Assembly: GCF_009762775.1 (NCBI RefSeq)
Contig: NZ_CP046401.1
Location: 5,024,001-5,088,000 of the forward strand
Length of the DNA: 64,000 nt
Direction of reading: 5' to 3'
From: Maribellus comscasis
Lineage (GTDB): Bacteria; Bacteroidota; Bacteroidia; Bacteroidales; Prolixibacteraceae
Shown: piece after piece, positions 32,963 to 40,716 of the stretch
Position numbering within the stretch: the first letter of the stretch is position 1
Layout of the letters: every line of letters starts with the position of its first letter
Translations under genes and position numbers: made by a program
The notes under the pieces: model-generated
What the model was told of the DNA's origin: nothing
What the model saw: the letters and a program-made list of their open reading frames with translations, nothing else
The model's database searches: none

Positions 32963-33964
32963 TTAATCCAATCCGAAATAGCAGGCTAAACGCTGTTCTT
33001 TTGACTTAGGAAATATCCAGCCTGCGATTTTTTCTCCCTTAAAAGTCAATCGATTATTAAACCGTCCGCCCATTGCTTTGAGTTCGTCTTTAATTGGCTT
33101 GGTATTTCCGAAAACAGCGACCGCTTTGGCTGAATACTCCACCATTGTACAATGGGTTTTGTCTTCCAATTTGGGGTTATCTGTCGGTGTCCCGTCAGGC
33201 TTATTTATGCGAATGTTTTCTTCGATGCCTGCGATGTATGCGAATTCCTCAATCGTTCTGGAGCGGTCATATACAGGTACCTTTTCAATTATCCACCCGT
33301 GATATTTGCTTTCTCCCAGATAGTAACCTACACCCATGCTGTATTTTTCCCGATGTTCGTAATCCTGATTGAATTTCGAGAGGTAAGCAGTTTCTTCGAA
33401 ATTTGAGGCGTGTTTACGCATCTCCGAAAAAATGTCCCTTTTGTGTGTGGAAAAACCTAAAATGACGGTGCGCTGTGTGCTACTTGCAAAGTAGTCGGTT
33501 TGCATATCACTTTCATCCTGCTTCAACCTTGCCACAATAATTGCCTGTGCCGTTTCCGGGAATATTTCGGCAAAGCGTTTGCGGCCAACCTGTTTTACTT
33601 CGCCAATCTTTATCCGCTCTATTTCGGCTTCGTCCTCCTCTGCTTTGGCTTTCACCTGTGCTTCCTGAAGGAGTATAGCCACTTCAAACGCATCCATAAA
33701 TTCCGGTTTTACATCATCGTAATACCTGCCAATGCCGAACTTTTTGGACAAGGGGTTTATTATGTCGGTTCTGTCCATAGCTTTGGTGTCGGTATTGATT
33801 AAATGATACATAAATCCCCGGTTGTTGATGTGTTCCACTTTGTAAACCACATAGCGGGATTCACTCATCGCATAACCATAACTGATTACAATCTGATTTT
33901 CTTTCACCACCTGTACTTCGGTATCGGTGGTAGTTTTTGCGAATACTGAATAATACTTTGCCAT
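32963..33964 (-). CDS. ICE accessory protein with C-terminal FGNTKPIKDELKAMGGRF motif
   Basis: I set the start at ATG 33964 (MAKYYSVFAKTTTDTEV), giving 333 residues; the longer frame reads through the upstream gene. The N-terminal part is beta-rich and unknown. A central coil (EEDEAEIERIK) separates it from a region with conserved KQVGRKRFAEIFPETAQAIIVARL. The C-terminal ~55 residues carry a motif (AVAVFGNTKPIKDEL...GGRFN...GWIF) that recurs in many Bacteroidota mobile-element proteins. It is cytoplasmic, and its function is unknown. It is part of the minus-strand accessory operon upstream of pcfK. Confidence 0.65.
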   Translation of the reverse strand: MAKYYSVFAKTTTDTEVQVVKENQIVISYGYAMSESRYVVYKVEHINNRGFMYHLINTDTKAMDRTDIINPLSKKFGIGRYYDDVKPEFMDAFEVAILLQEAQVKAKAEEDEAEIERIKIGEVKQVGRKRFAEIFPETAQAIIVARLKQDESDMQTDYFASSTQRTVILGFSTHKRDIFSEMRKHASNFEETAYLSKFNQDYEHREKYSMGVGYYLGESKYHGWIIEKVPVYDRSRTIEEFAYIAGIEENIRINKPDGTPTDNPKLEDKTHCTMVEYSAKAVAVFGNTKPIKDELKAMGGRFNNRLTFKGEKIAGWIFPKSKEQRLACYFGLD

Positions 33965-33975
33965 TGTTTTTCCTA

Positions 33976-34212
33976 TTAAAAGATTAATGAAACCAGAAAA
34001 GCCAGAATGATTATGAGAACGACAAGGGAGACAAGACAGGAAGCCAGTTGCTTGATAACTGCCCAACCGAGGTACAGACCCAACAGCACCCAGATAAACC
34101 CTGTTCCCCAAACGTAGAAACCCAATGCTATCAGAGCGATTTTCACAACCTGTTTTATGTTGGTTGGAAGGTAGGTAGATCGTTGTTTCCTATTTTTTAC
34201 TGTGCTTCTCAT
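33976..34212 (-). CDS. Small membrane protein (78 aa)
   Basis: A basic N-terminus (MRSTVKNRKQRSTYLP) is followed by two or three hydrophobic helices covering about residues 23-78. It is the first gene of the minus-strand accessory operon and ends 11 bp before the next start. Similar small membrane proteins occur beside PcfK/PcfJ in related ICEs, but the family has no known role. Confidence 0.65.
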   Translation of the reverse strand: MRSTVKNRKQRSTYLPTNIKQVVKIALIALGFYVWGTGFIWVLLGLYLGWAVIKQLASCLVSLVVLIIILAFLVSLIF

Positions 34213-34699
34213 AATTTCTGACCTTTTTTTTATGCCGTATCGGAGCCGGTGAGGAGTGACCGTGTTTCAGGGGCATGGGAAAGTAGTGTTTAGCCGATGT
34301 CAAATTTTTTGCGGGAAATACACTCATCAGTAAGGAAAGAGGAAGATTTTCCGCAAAACCGTCAGGCTTGAATTTGCGTCGGCGTTAAGAACACGAAAAT
34401 ACTTTCGCACCTGAATGCGGTTGCTCAGAACCGATTTTCGGATACACCGCTTAAGGGGAAGAAATTTCAGGAGAGAAGTACAGTAAAAACTAAACTGTAA
34501 ACATCCGGCAATTTCACAATGTAATTGCAATTTGAAAAAATCGTTTTTACGCCAAAAGCTGCCATTATCAAGACATAGAATGTCATCACATAGTTGATAT
34601 ACAAACCATTGGTTAACGTGTCTTATTTTTATTGGAAAGGCAGGTGAACCATGAATAATAATGGACAAAAATTAATGACCGGATACCAGGAGAAATGCA
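34213..34699. other. Non-coding spacer upstream of the recombinase locus
   Basis: This 487-bp gap separates divergent gene groups. It contains an inverted repeat, TTTTGCGGGAAA (34307-34318) with TTTTCCGCAAAA (34347-34358), 11 of 12 positions paired around a 28-nt loop. The open frame on the minus strand here has no protein-like features. The promoter of the minus-strand accessory operon should lie near its left end. The repeat could be a regulator or recombinase site. Confidence 0.5.
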
Positions 34700-34861
34700 A
34701 TGGATTGTGAAGGCGGACATAAAATTTCACCTGAACGAGCAGTTAAACTTTTGAAAGAAGATGGAATTGATGTTACCATAGAACAGGCAAAAGTTATACT
34801 TGATTTCATGTACGGAATGGCAGAGATTGTTGTTGAACAATTTCTGGATACACCGGGATAA
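34700..34861 (+). CDS. Small conserved ICE protein (53 aa)
   Basis: This short frame encodes MDCEGGHKISPERAVKLL, then a helical KEDGIDVTIEQAKVILDFMYGMAEIVVEQFL. Related small proteins with the SPERAxxLLKxxGIxVxxEQA pattern are frequent in Bacteroidota mobile elements. An AGGAGA Shine-Dalgarno-like sequence lies 4-9 bp upstream of the ATG, supporting the start. It lies 35 bp before the serine recombinase and is probably cotranscribed. Function is unknown. Confidence 0.7.
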   Translation: MDCEGGHKISPERAVKLLKEDGIDVTIEQAKVILDFMYGMAEIVVEQFLDTPG

Positions 34862-34896
34862 TTTTTTAAATTTACAGGGACAAGTATAATTTTATC

Positions 34897-36441
34897 ATGA
34901 GAATTGCAGATTTATATATTCGTGTCAGCACCGATGAACAGGCAGATAAAGGCTACTCCCAGCGAGACCAGGAAGAACGGCTGACAAAGTATTGCGAAAT
35001 AAACAATATCGAAGTCCGAAAAGTCGTTTTTGAGGACCATTCAGCAAAAACATTCAAGCGTCCGGCCTGGACAAAGTTATTGGGTGAATTGCGAAAACGC
35101 CGTGGGCAATCGGATTTAATCCTTTTCACCAAATGGGACAGGTTTAGCCGAAATGCAGGCGATGCCTATCAAATGATCAGTACGCTTCGTAACCTGGGTG
35201 TTGAGCCACAGGCAGTAGAACAACCGTTGGACTTATCCATTCCTGAAAATAAAATGATGCTTGCTTTTTATTTGGCTGCTCCGGAAGTGGAAAATGACCG
35301 TAGGGCGCTGAATGTCTTTCACGGAATGCGACGTGCAAAAAAAGAAGGAAGGTGGATGGGAACTGCACCTATAGGTTACGCGAATAAAGTTTCGGAAACC
35401 GGGATAAAGTATATCGCGCCGAAAGAGGTTATCGGGGAAATAATGAAATGGGTATTCGAAGAACTAGCCCGTGGCCAGTTTAATACAGAACAAGTGTGGA
35501 AAATGGCCAAATCCAAAGGATTAAAATGCAGTAAAAACGCATTTTGGCTGGCCATCAGAAATCCACTTTATTGCGGGAAGATATTTATTCCAAAATACAA
35601 GGATGAAGAAAGTTACTTTGTAACCGGTCAGCACGAGCCTTTAATTACCGAAACTTTGTTTTACAAGGTACAGGACGTACTTGACGGGCGCAAAAAGGTT
35701 CAGAGGACAAAAATACTTGTCAATAATAACCTTCCATTAAGGGGTTTTCTTATCTGTCCACAGTGCGGACGGCTGTTATCGGGGAGCGCATCAAAAGGAA
35801 GAACTAAATATTATCACTATTATCATTGCACGGGAGGTTGTGATTTCAGGCACAGTGCAATTGATTTAAACGAAAAGATTGTTGATAAAATTAGTGAATA
35901 TGTACGACCAATCCCTAAATTGAAATTGTACAAAGAAGTTATAGTGAACCGTTATAATGAAAAAACTAAAGCTCAAAAGGGAGATATCCAGCAAATAAAA
36001 CTTCAACTACAGGAAGAAAACAAACGGCTATCCAAAGCAAGGGAATTGCTTTTATGTGGAGATATTGAGGCTGAAGACTACCGCATAATGAAATCTGAAA
36101 TTGAAACGCGAATTACCAGACTTGAAGCGAAATTAACTGGCTCCATAAGTGATTCTGAAAACATAGAACCCTTATGGGATAAGGCTATAAGCAATATTTC
36201 CCGTCTCGATTCATTATACGAAAATGGCAGTATTTCCCAGAAAAGAAAAATCATTGGTTCGGTCTTCCCTGAAAAATTGACATTTGACGGAATTCGTTTT
36301 CGAACCACAAGAATTAATGAAGCACTGGGATATATCTTGCTGATAGACAATAAAATAGGAGGCAAAAAAAATGGGACAAACTCATCAATTTTGAATTTGT
36401 CCCGTAACGTGACCCTACCGGGATTCGAACCCAGATCATAA
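34897..36441 (+). CDS. Large serine recombinase (ICE integrase/excisionase)
   Basis: This 514-residue recombinase has the resolvase catalytic domain (1-150) with nucleophile Ser11 in YIRVST and the TKWDRFSRNAGDAY region. A Recombinase domain (about 160-270) and a zinc ribbon (CPQCGRLLSG...YHYYHCTGGCDF, about 287-330) follow, then a coiled coil (350-420). It would integrate and excise the ICE. The last residues, NVTLPGFEPRS, are a translation of the tRNA-Arg T-arm: the frame overlaps the tRNA by 32 nt and stops inside it. The C-terminus is thus created by the attachment site and may differ in the excised circle. Confidence 0.93.
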   Translation: MRIADLYIRVSTDEQADKGYSQRDQEERLTKYCEINNIEVRKVVFEDHSAKTFKRPAWTKLLGELRKRRGQSDLILFTKWDRFSRNAGDAYQMISTLRNLGVEPQAVEQPLDLSIPENKMMLAFYLAAPEVENDRRALNVFHGMRRAKKEGRWMGTAPIGYANKVSETGIKYIAPKEVIGEIMKWVFEELARGQFNTEQVWKMAKSKGLKCSKNAFWLAIRNPLYCGKIFIPKYKDEESYFVTGQHEPLITETLFYKVQDVLDGRKKVQRTKILVNNNLPLRGFLICPQCGRLLSGSASKGRTKYYHYYHCTGGCDFRHSAIDLNEKIVDKISEYVRPIPKLKLYKEVIVNRYNEKTKAQKGDIQQIKLQLQEENKRLSKARELLLCGDIEAEDYRIMKSEIETRITRLEAKLTGSISDSENIEPLWDKAISNISRLDSLYENGSISQKRKIIGSVFPEKLTFDGIRFRTTRINEALGYILLIDNKIGGKKNGTNSSILNLSRNVTLPGFEPRS

Positions 36442-36481
36442 GAACCGGAATCTTACATTCTATCCATTGAACTATAGGGCC
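36410..36481 (-). tRNA. tRNA-Arg (anticodon CCG), ICE attachment site
   Basis: On the minus strand GGCCCTA pairs with TAGGGTC (acceptor). The D-arm is GTTC...GAAT, the anticodon stem TAAGA/TCTTA encloses TTCCGGT (anticodon CCG), and the T-arm CTGGG-TTCGAAT-CCCGG is intact. CCA is not encoded. A -7 box TATTTTTG lies just upstream on the minus strand (36500-36507). The 3' end faces the ICE and is overlapped by the recombinase frame, marking it as the right attachment site. Confidence 0.95.
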
Positions 36482-36643
36482 ATTTTTATTTTGGTGGTGC
36501 AAAAATAGTAAAATTCCTTTTTTTATAGCATTATCATAGAATTTTAGTTAATCGAATCCTGGCTGTTGATAAAATAAACGACTTGGAGGTTTTCCTCATA
36601 CCAGATATTTTTACTTTTGCCTTGTATTTTTAGCGAGGATATT

Positions 36644-37429
36644 ATGAATGAAGATGGAGTTAACCTTTCAATAAAATTTTTAAACTCGTATATTGAGAGT
36701 TTTAAGGACTTGAGTGAAGAACAGGAGAATAATTTTGTTATCAAACAAAACCATTCCAAACGAGTTGCGGAGAATGCTTTGGGTTTATCAGAGAAGTTGG
36801 AACTTCCGGAGAAAGATAAAAGATTAGCATTTATCATTGCCATGTTTCATGATATTGGGCGTTTTCTGCAGTTGGTACAATATAATACATTTAACGACTC
36901 GAAATCAGTCGATCATGCAGAACTGGGCGTTGAAGTCCTTAAAAATGAAAGGATTCCTGAACAGTTGAGCTGCGGCGAAGAAAATGTAATTTATTCGGCC
37001 ATTTTAGCGCACAATAAATTTGAAATTCCTAAAAAGTTGAGTGAGCAGGAACAGCTGCATGCCAAAATACTCCGGGACGCTGATAAACTTGATATTCTGA
37101 AGGTATTGACAGATTATTACTCAAACAGGAATGCGGCGCCAAATCACACCTTAACCTGGGAATTGCCAAAGTCTGCATGGGTTTCGGATGCTGTGGCCAA
37201 GGAGATTCTTGCCGGAAAACTGGTTTCCAAAAAGAATGTTGCTTCGGAGCTTGATGTGAAGATTATGCAAATGTCGTGGATATTTGATTTGAACTTTAAG
37301 GCTTCAGTTGAGTATGTTTTAGAAAAGAGATATCTTGAGAAGATTTATGAGTCGACATCAAAAAGTGACAGAATTATTGATATATACAGAAAGGTTAAGG
37401 TGTTTGCCGAAAATAAAATGATGAAATAA
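36644..37429 (+). CDS. HD-domain hydrolase
   Basis: This 261-residue cytoplasmic protein starts at ATG 36644, chosen over an upstream TTG. The HD motif is FHDIGR at about 76-81, preceded by the QNHSKRVAENAL histidine helix and followed by HAELGVEVL and ILRDADKLDIL (second HD-type Asp). It probably hydrolyses a phosphate ester or nucleotide; the substrate is unknown. The stop codon overlaps the next start (TAATG), tying it to YjbQ. A TACTTTTG -7-like box lies upstream at 36612, without a clear -33 partner. Confidence 0.88.
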   Translation: MNEDGVNLSIKFLNSYIESFKDLSEEQENNFVIKQNHSKRVAENALGLSEKLELPEKDKRLAFIIAMFHDIGRFLQLVQYNTFNDSKSVDHAELGVEVLKNERIPEQLSCGEENVIYSAILAHNKFEIPKKLSEQEQLHAKILRDADKLDILKVLTDYYSNRNAAPNHTLTWELPKSAWVSDAVAKEILAGKLVSKKNVASELDVKIMQMSWIFDLNFKASVEYVLEKRYLEKIYESTSKSDRIIDIYRKVKVFAENKMMK

Positions 37430-37839
37430 TGCAGAAAATTATCAAAGTGTCAACCCCTCAACATGATATTCTGGTCGATATCACTTCAAAAGTTGCAGAT
37501 ATTGTCAAGCAAAGCTCTGTTGATACCGGGCTGGTAAATGTTTACGTTCAGGGAGCCACTGCCGGAATAATGATTCAGGAAAATTGGGATGATTCAGTTC
37601 AAAATGATGTGGTTAATCTGTTCCGGAAAATAATCCCGCACGGAGTGTGGCAACACGATGCACAGGATAATAATGGTGATTCCCATTTAAAAGCAGGAAT
37701 TGTGGGACCAAGTGAAAGTATCCCGATAATTGACGGGAAGATGGGGCTTTCAACCTGGCAAAATATTTTTCTGTGTGAATTTGATGGCCCCCGAAAAGAA
37801 AGAAATATTGTAGTAACAATAATTGAAACTTCGAAATAG
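37429..37839 (+). CDS. yjbQ: YjbQ/UPF0047 family protein
   Basis: This 136-residue protein belongs to the YjbQ (TIGR00149) family, reported to have weak thiamine-phosphate synthase activity. Characteristic segments are VNVYVQGATAGIMIQEN, HGVWQHDAQDNNGDSHLKAGIVGPS and LSTWQNIFLCEFDGPR, the last being the family signature. Metal-binding histidines are in WQHD and DSHLK. It is translationally coupled at both ends (TAATG before, TAGTG after). The physiological substrate is not known. Confidence 0.93.
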   Translation: MQKIIKVSTPQHDILVDITSKVADIVKQSSVDTGLVNVYVQGATAGIMIQENWDDSVQNDVVNLFRKIIPHGVWQHDAQDNNGDSHLKAGIVGPSESIPIIDGKMGLSTWQNIFLCEFDGPRKERNIVVTIIETSK

Positions 37840-38054
37840 TGGCAAGAAAACTCGTATGTATTTGTAATTTGGTAGAAGAAAAGGAAATTGTTGAACTGCT
37901 TAAAAAAGGAGCTGATTCAACAGAAGATATTCAAAATCTCATTAAGGCGGGAACAACATGTGGGCGTTGTTTACCCGAAATAGACCAACTGGTAGAAGAG
38001 CACAAAAAAACAAAACCCAAAGACCTGCAAAAAAAGCTGGACTTTGGGTCGTAA
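37839..38054 (+). CDS. BFD-like [2Fe-2S]-binding protein
   Basis: This 71-residue protein starts with GTG overlapping the YjbQ stop (TAGTG). Four cysteines in the BFD-like pattern are present: CxC at 7 and 9 (LVCICNLV) and CxxC at 41 and 44 (TTCGRCLPEI). The family binds a [2Fe-2S] cluster and acts in electron transfer or iron release. The lysine-rich C-terminus (HKKTKPKDLQKK) is extra. Operon membership with the HD hydrolase and YjbQ is unusual. Confidence 0.88.
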   Translation: MARKLVCICNLVEEKEIVELLKKGADSTEDIQNLIKAGTTCGRCLPEIDQLVEEHKKTKPKDLQKKLDFGS

Positions 38055-38110
38055 TAAATGGGTTACATAAATTTTATTTATTACTAAACAAACGGATATT
38101 ATTTCAGTTT

Positions 38111-39658
38111 CTATTTATCCATTCCAAGTATTTTAAATTCGGTTCTGCGATTCATCTGGTGTTCTTCGTCTGAACACGGAACTCCATCGTCGCATTGATT
38201 AACCAGTTGAGTTTCGCCGTAACCTTTGGCAATTATTCTGTCGCGGGAAATCCCTTTTGATACAATGTACCCAACGGCCGATTCAGAACGTTTCTGGCTA
38301 AGTTTTTCATTGTAAGCATCGCTTCCTCTGCTGTCGGTATGCGAACCCAGTTCAACCTTCCAGCTCGGATTATCCTCCATTACTTTCACCAGTTTATCCA
38401 GCTCAATCTCCGAGGCCGGCAAAATATCCCACTTGTCGAAATCATAAAAGATGTTTTCCATTACAAATTTTTGTCCTACTTCAACTTTCTCAACATTAAT
38501 AATCAGCTTCATTATGCCATATTCTTCTCCTGCTGTGGAAAACGAAATGGATTCATTCATATATCCCTCTAATTCAGAAGTAGCGGTATATTTTGTTTCA
38601 TAATCCAGAGCCCGGGTTATAATACCTACGGCATTTGCAGCCAATTTTTCACCATCGCTAAATGATACTGCAGCGGATGGAATTGGTTCCTGTGTTTTTT
38701 TATCACGAACCAGTAATTCAAGTTTGTATTCGCCTTTGTCTAAGATTACTTTGTAGATATCATCATCACCCTGACCGCCGTCTTTTTTTGAAACAAAATA
38801 ACCTACTTTAGCATCTTTGTGAATGACCAACCCAAAATCGTCGAGGTTTGTATTCAATTCATTTAGTGCAACCGGTGTAGTATAGCTGTTGCCTGAGAAA
38901 CATGAATAATAGATGTCCAAATCATCTTTTGATGCGTTAATCCCTGATGAAGCGAAAAACAGCATTTCATTCTGATAGACATAAGGAAACATTTCATTTC
39001 CGGAAGTATTAATTGTAGCTCCCAGGTTAACAGGTTCTCCCCAAACACCATTTTCTTTTACCGATTTATAAATATCTGTTCCACCCTGACCTCCGGGCAT
39101 ATCAGAAACAAAATATAAAACCTTTCCTCCTGCTGTAATTGCCGGATGACCAACAGAATATGTAGCATCGTTAAATGGCAGTTCCTCAACTAAGCTCCAC
39201 GTGCCATTTACTTTTTTTACAACAATTGTTTTCAGATGTACATTGGCTTTCCTGTACAATTTATTTTTAATTTCAGGATTATCATAGTTGCTCAACGTAA
39301 CAAAAAGTTCTTTGGTTGCAGGGCAATAGGAAACCGGCCCTGCATGGTAGTCGGAACTGATTTCTTCAAGTTCTGTCTTTTTCCCTCCCTGCAAATCACC
39401 ATTCAAATTTAAAGCTGTAACAAAAAGATTGTAAAATATATCTTTTGATTCACCTGCTGATAATTTACTGATTTCTTCATCGGTGAAGGCGGAATACCAT
39501 AATTCATTTTCAACAAATGAAGGCCCAAAGTCACTGGCAGAAGTGTTTATATTGGTTTTTTCAATTTGAATTGTTGTATGATCGAAGAAATCACAATCAT
39601 TCTGAGCAAATCCGAAAAAAGGTAAAGCAGCTAATAGTAGTAAAAACACTTTTTTCAT
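38111..39658 (-). CDS. OmpA-family protein with PD40 repeats, T9SS/SprF-linked locus
   Basis: This protein has about 515 residues from the inner Met; the frame extends 10 codons further to 39688. The signal peptide is MKKVFLLLLAALPFFGFAQ. The N-terminal ~280 residues form a WD40-like PD40 propeller (repeats with GHPAITAGGKVLYFVSDMPGGQGGTDIY and similar). A carboxypeptidase-regulatory-like segment follows at about 300-380. A C-terminal OmpA domain ends with LGSHTDSRGSDAYNEKLSQKRSESAVGYIV, the peptidoglycan-binding helix. This architecture accompanies PorP/SprF in Bacteroidota. Third gene of the minus-strand operon with the giant adhesin, 72 bp after porP. Confidence 0.88.
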   Translation of the reverse strand: MKKVFLLLLAALPFFGFAQNDCDFFDHTTIQIEKTNINTSASDFGPSFVENELWYSAFTDEEISKLSAGESKDIFYNLFVTALNLNGDLQGGKKTELEEISSDYHAGPVSYCPATKELFVTLSNYDNPEIKNKLYRKANVHLKTIVVKKVNGTWSLVEELPFNDATYSVGHPAITAGGKVLYFVSDMPGGQGGTDIYKSVKENGVWGEPVNLGATINTSGNEMFPYVYQNEMLFFASSGINASKDDLDIYYSCFSGNSYTTPVALNELNTNLDDFGLVIHKDAKVGYFVSKKDGGQGDDDIYKVILDKGEYKLELLVRDKKTQEPIPSAAVSFSDGEKLAANAVGIITRALDYETKYTATSELEGYMNESISFSTAGEEYGIMKLIINVEKVEVGQKFVMENIFYDFDKWDILPASEIELDKLVKVMEDNPSWKVELGSHTDSRGSDAYNEKLSQKRSESAVGYIVSKGISRDRIIAKGYGETQLVNQCDDGVPCSDEEHQMNRRTEFKILGMDK

Positions 39659-39729
39659 TTTTCTTGTTTTTAAGATTGATTTTTTCATTTTTTATTCTGC
39701 ATTTTGGCTAATTAAATAAGGTATACTTC

Positions 39730-40692
39730 TTAAAAATATCTTGGTGATACAAATTTCTCTTTTAAGAATCTTAACTCGTACGAAATCATTATTTCGTGTG
39801 TACCATCCTGATATTTTTGAAGTTGGGATGTTGTAAAATCAACAGCATAACCCAAACGCAGCTTTTTGTCAATAAGCCATTGTGCAATAAAACCAAATGA
39901 ATCTCCGGTTCTGTACATTCCTCCAAGCCAAACCCTGTCAGCAATCAGAAAATTTGCTGAAAAATCGAATTGTGCCGGAGTACCTCCTGCCACTTTTGTT
40001 AATACTGTGGGCTTAAATTTCAGGTTATCCGATAAATCGAAAACATATCCTCCAATTAAGTAGAAGTGGCGCATCTCAGCTTTGGTTGAATAATTGTTAT
40101 AATTATTCTTAAAATCTGTCTGTAGAATTTTTGGTGTTGACAAACCGATATAATATTTGTCTTTATAAAGGAATGCTCCCACACCAAAATTAGGCATAAA
40201 CTTCGTGTCTATTTCGCCCTGAAACATCTGGTCTCCACCGTCGATGACTGTGTAATCACTCAGATTATTTGAATAATTTGAAAAACCAGCTTTCAAGCCC
40301 AAACGCAGTTTTAGTTCATCATCGAATTTAACGAGGTAAGAGTAATCACCGTAAACAGCCAATCTCTTTTCCAGGCCAAATTTGTCGTGAATTATACTTA
40401 ATCCCAGTCCAACTTTTTCATTCTTGCCTAAAGTTTGAAAAGTGAATGTTTGAGTTGAAGGAGCATTGTCAAAACCAGTCCATTGCTCGCGAGCCAAAAC
40501 CATAAATCCCATTGATTCCCATGTTCCTGTGTAAGCAGGATTTATCGTTTGTGTGTTGAACATGTACTGAGTATACATTGGTTCCTGCTGAGCGTAAGCT
40601 GTGCTGCTTATCAGAAAAAGCAAGCCTGCAATCCATTTTGCACAAGTATTCATTTTTAGTAAATGTTGTATTTTGCTAAATAAAGTTTTCAT
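39730..40692 (-). CDS. PorP/SprF family type IX secretion membrane protein
   Basis: This 320-residue outer-membrane protein has a signal peptide ending near SSTAYAQ. It continues QEPMYTQYMFNTQTINPAYTG, the PorP/SprF hallmark, with barrel strands to the end (YELRFLKEKFVSPRYF). An internal Met14 start is possible. SprF-like proteins are needed for secretion of partner proteins with type B C-terminal sorting domains. The partner here is the giant protein whose stop lies 24 bp upstream, as in sprB-sprF of Flavobacterium. Confidence 0.93.
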   Translation of the reverse strand: MKTLFSKIQHLLKMNTCAKWIAGLLFLISSTAYAQQEPMYTQYMFNTQTINPAYTGTWESMGFMVLAREQWTGFDNAPSTQTFTFQTLGKNEKVGLGLSIIHDKFGLEKRLAVYGDYSYLVKFDDELKLRLGLKAGFSNYSNNLSDYTVIDGGDQMFQGEIDTKFMPNFGVGAFLYKDKYYIGLSTPKILQTDFKNNYNNYSTKAEMRHFYLIGGYVFDLSDNLKFKPTVLTKVAGGTPAQFDFSANFLIADRVWLGGMYRTGDSFGFIAQWLIDKKLRLGYAVDFTTSQLQKYQDGTHEIMISYELRFLKEKFVSPRYF

Positions 40693-40716
40693 CTCTTTGT
40701 GTTTTTAATGGATTAA

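Larger units (their letters stand above)
1..36409. mobile_element. Integrative conjugative element, right-hand part (left end outside window)
   Basis: A contiguous block carries relaxase, T4CP and a near-complete CTnDOT-like tra gene set, then PcfJ/PcfK, a RadC homologue and defence cargo. It ends in a large serine recombinase gene that touches the 3' end of a tRNA-Arg gene. The conjugation core spans about 4193-24729 and the accessory region 24824-34861. The right boundary is placed at the tRNA 3' end (position 36410). I found no second copy of the tRNA 3' sequence in the window, so the left attachment site must lie upstream of position 1, and the defence cassette at 1-4002 is probably cargo. 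The boundary and the extent to the left are inferred. Confidence 0.85.

Noticed and set aside
34327..34668. 113-codon open frame on the minus strand
   Set aside because: It has no family pattern and no good start signal, its composition is Cys/Phe/Leu-rich and random-looking, and it lies over an inverted repeat in a spacer.
38052..38083. AT-only inverted repeat TAATAAAT/ATTTATTA between convergent genes as a terminator
   Set aside because: The stem is weak, has no GC pairs and no T-run; it is too poor to call.
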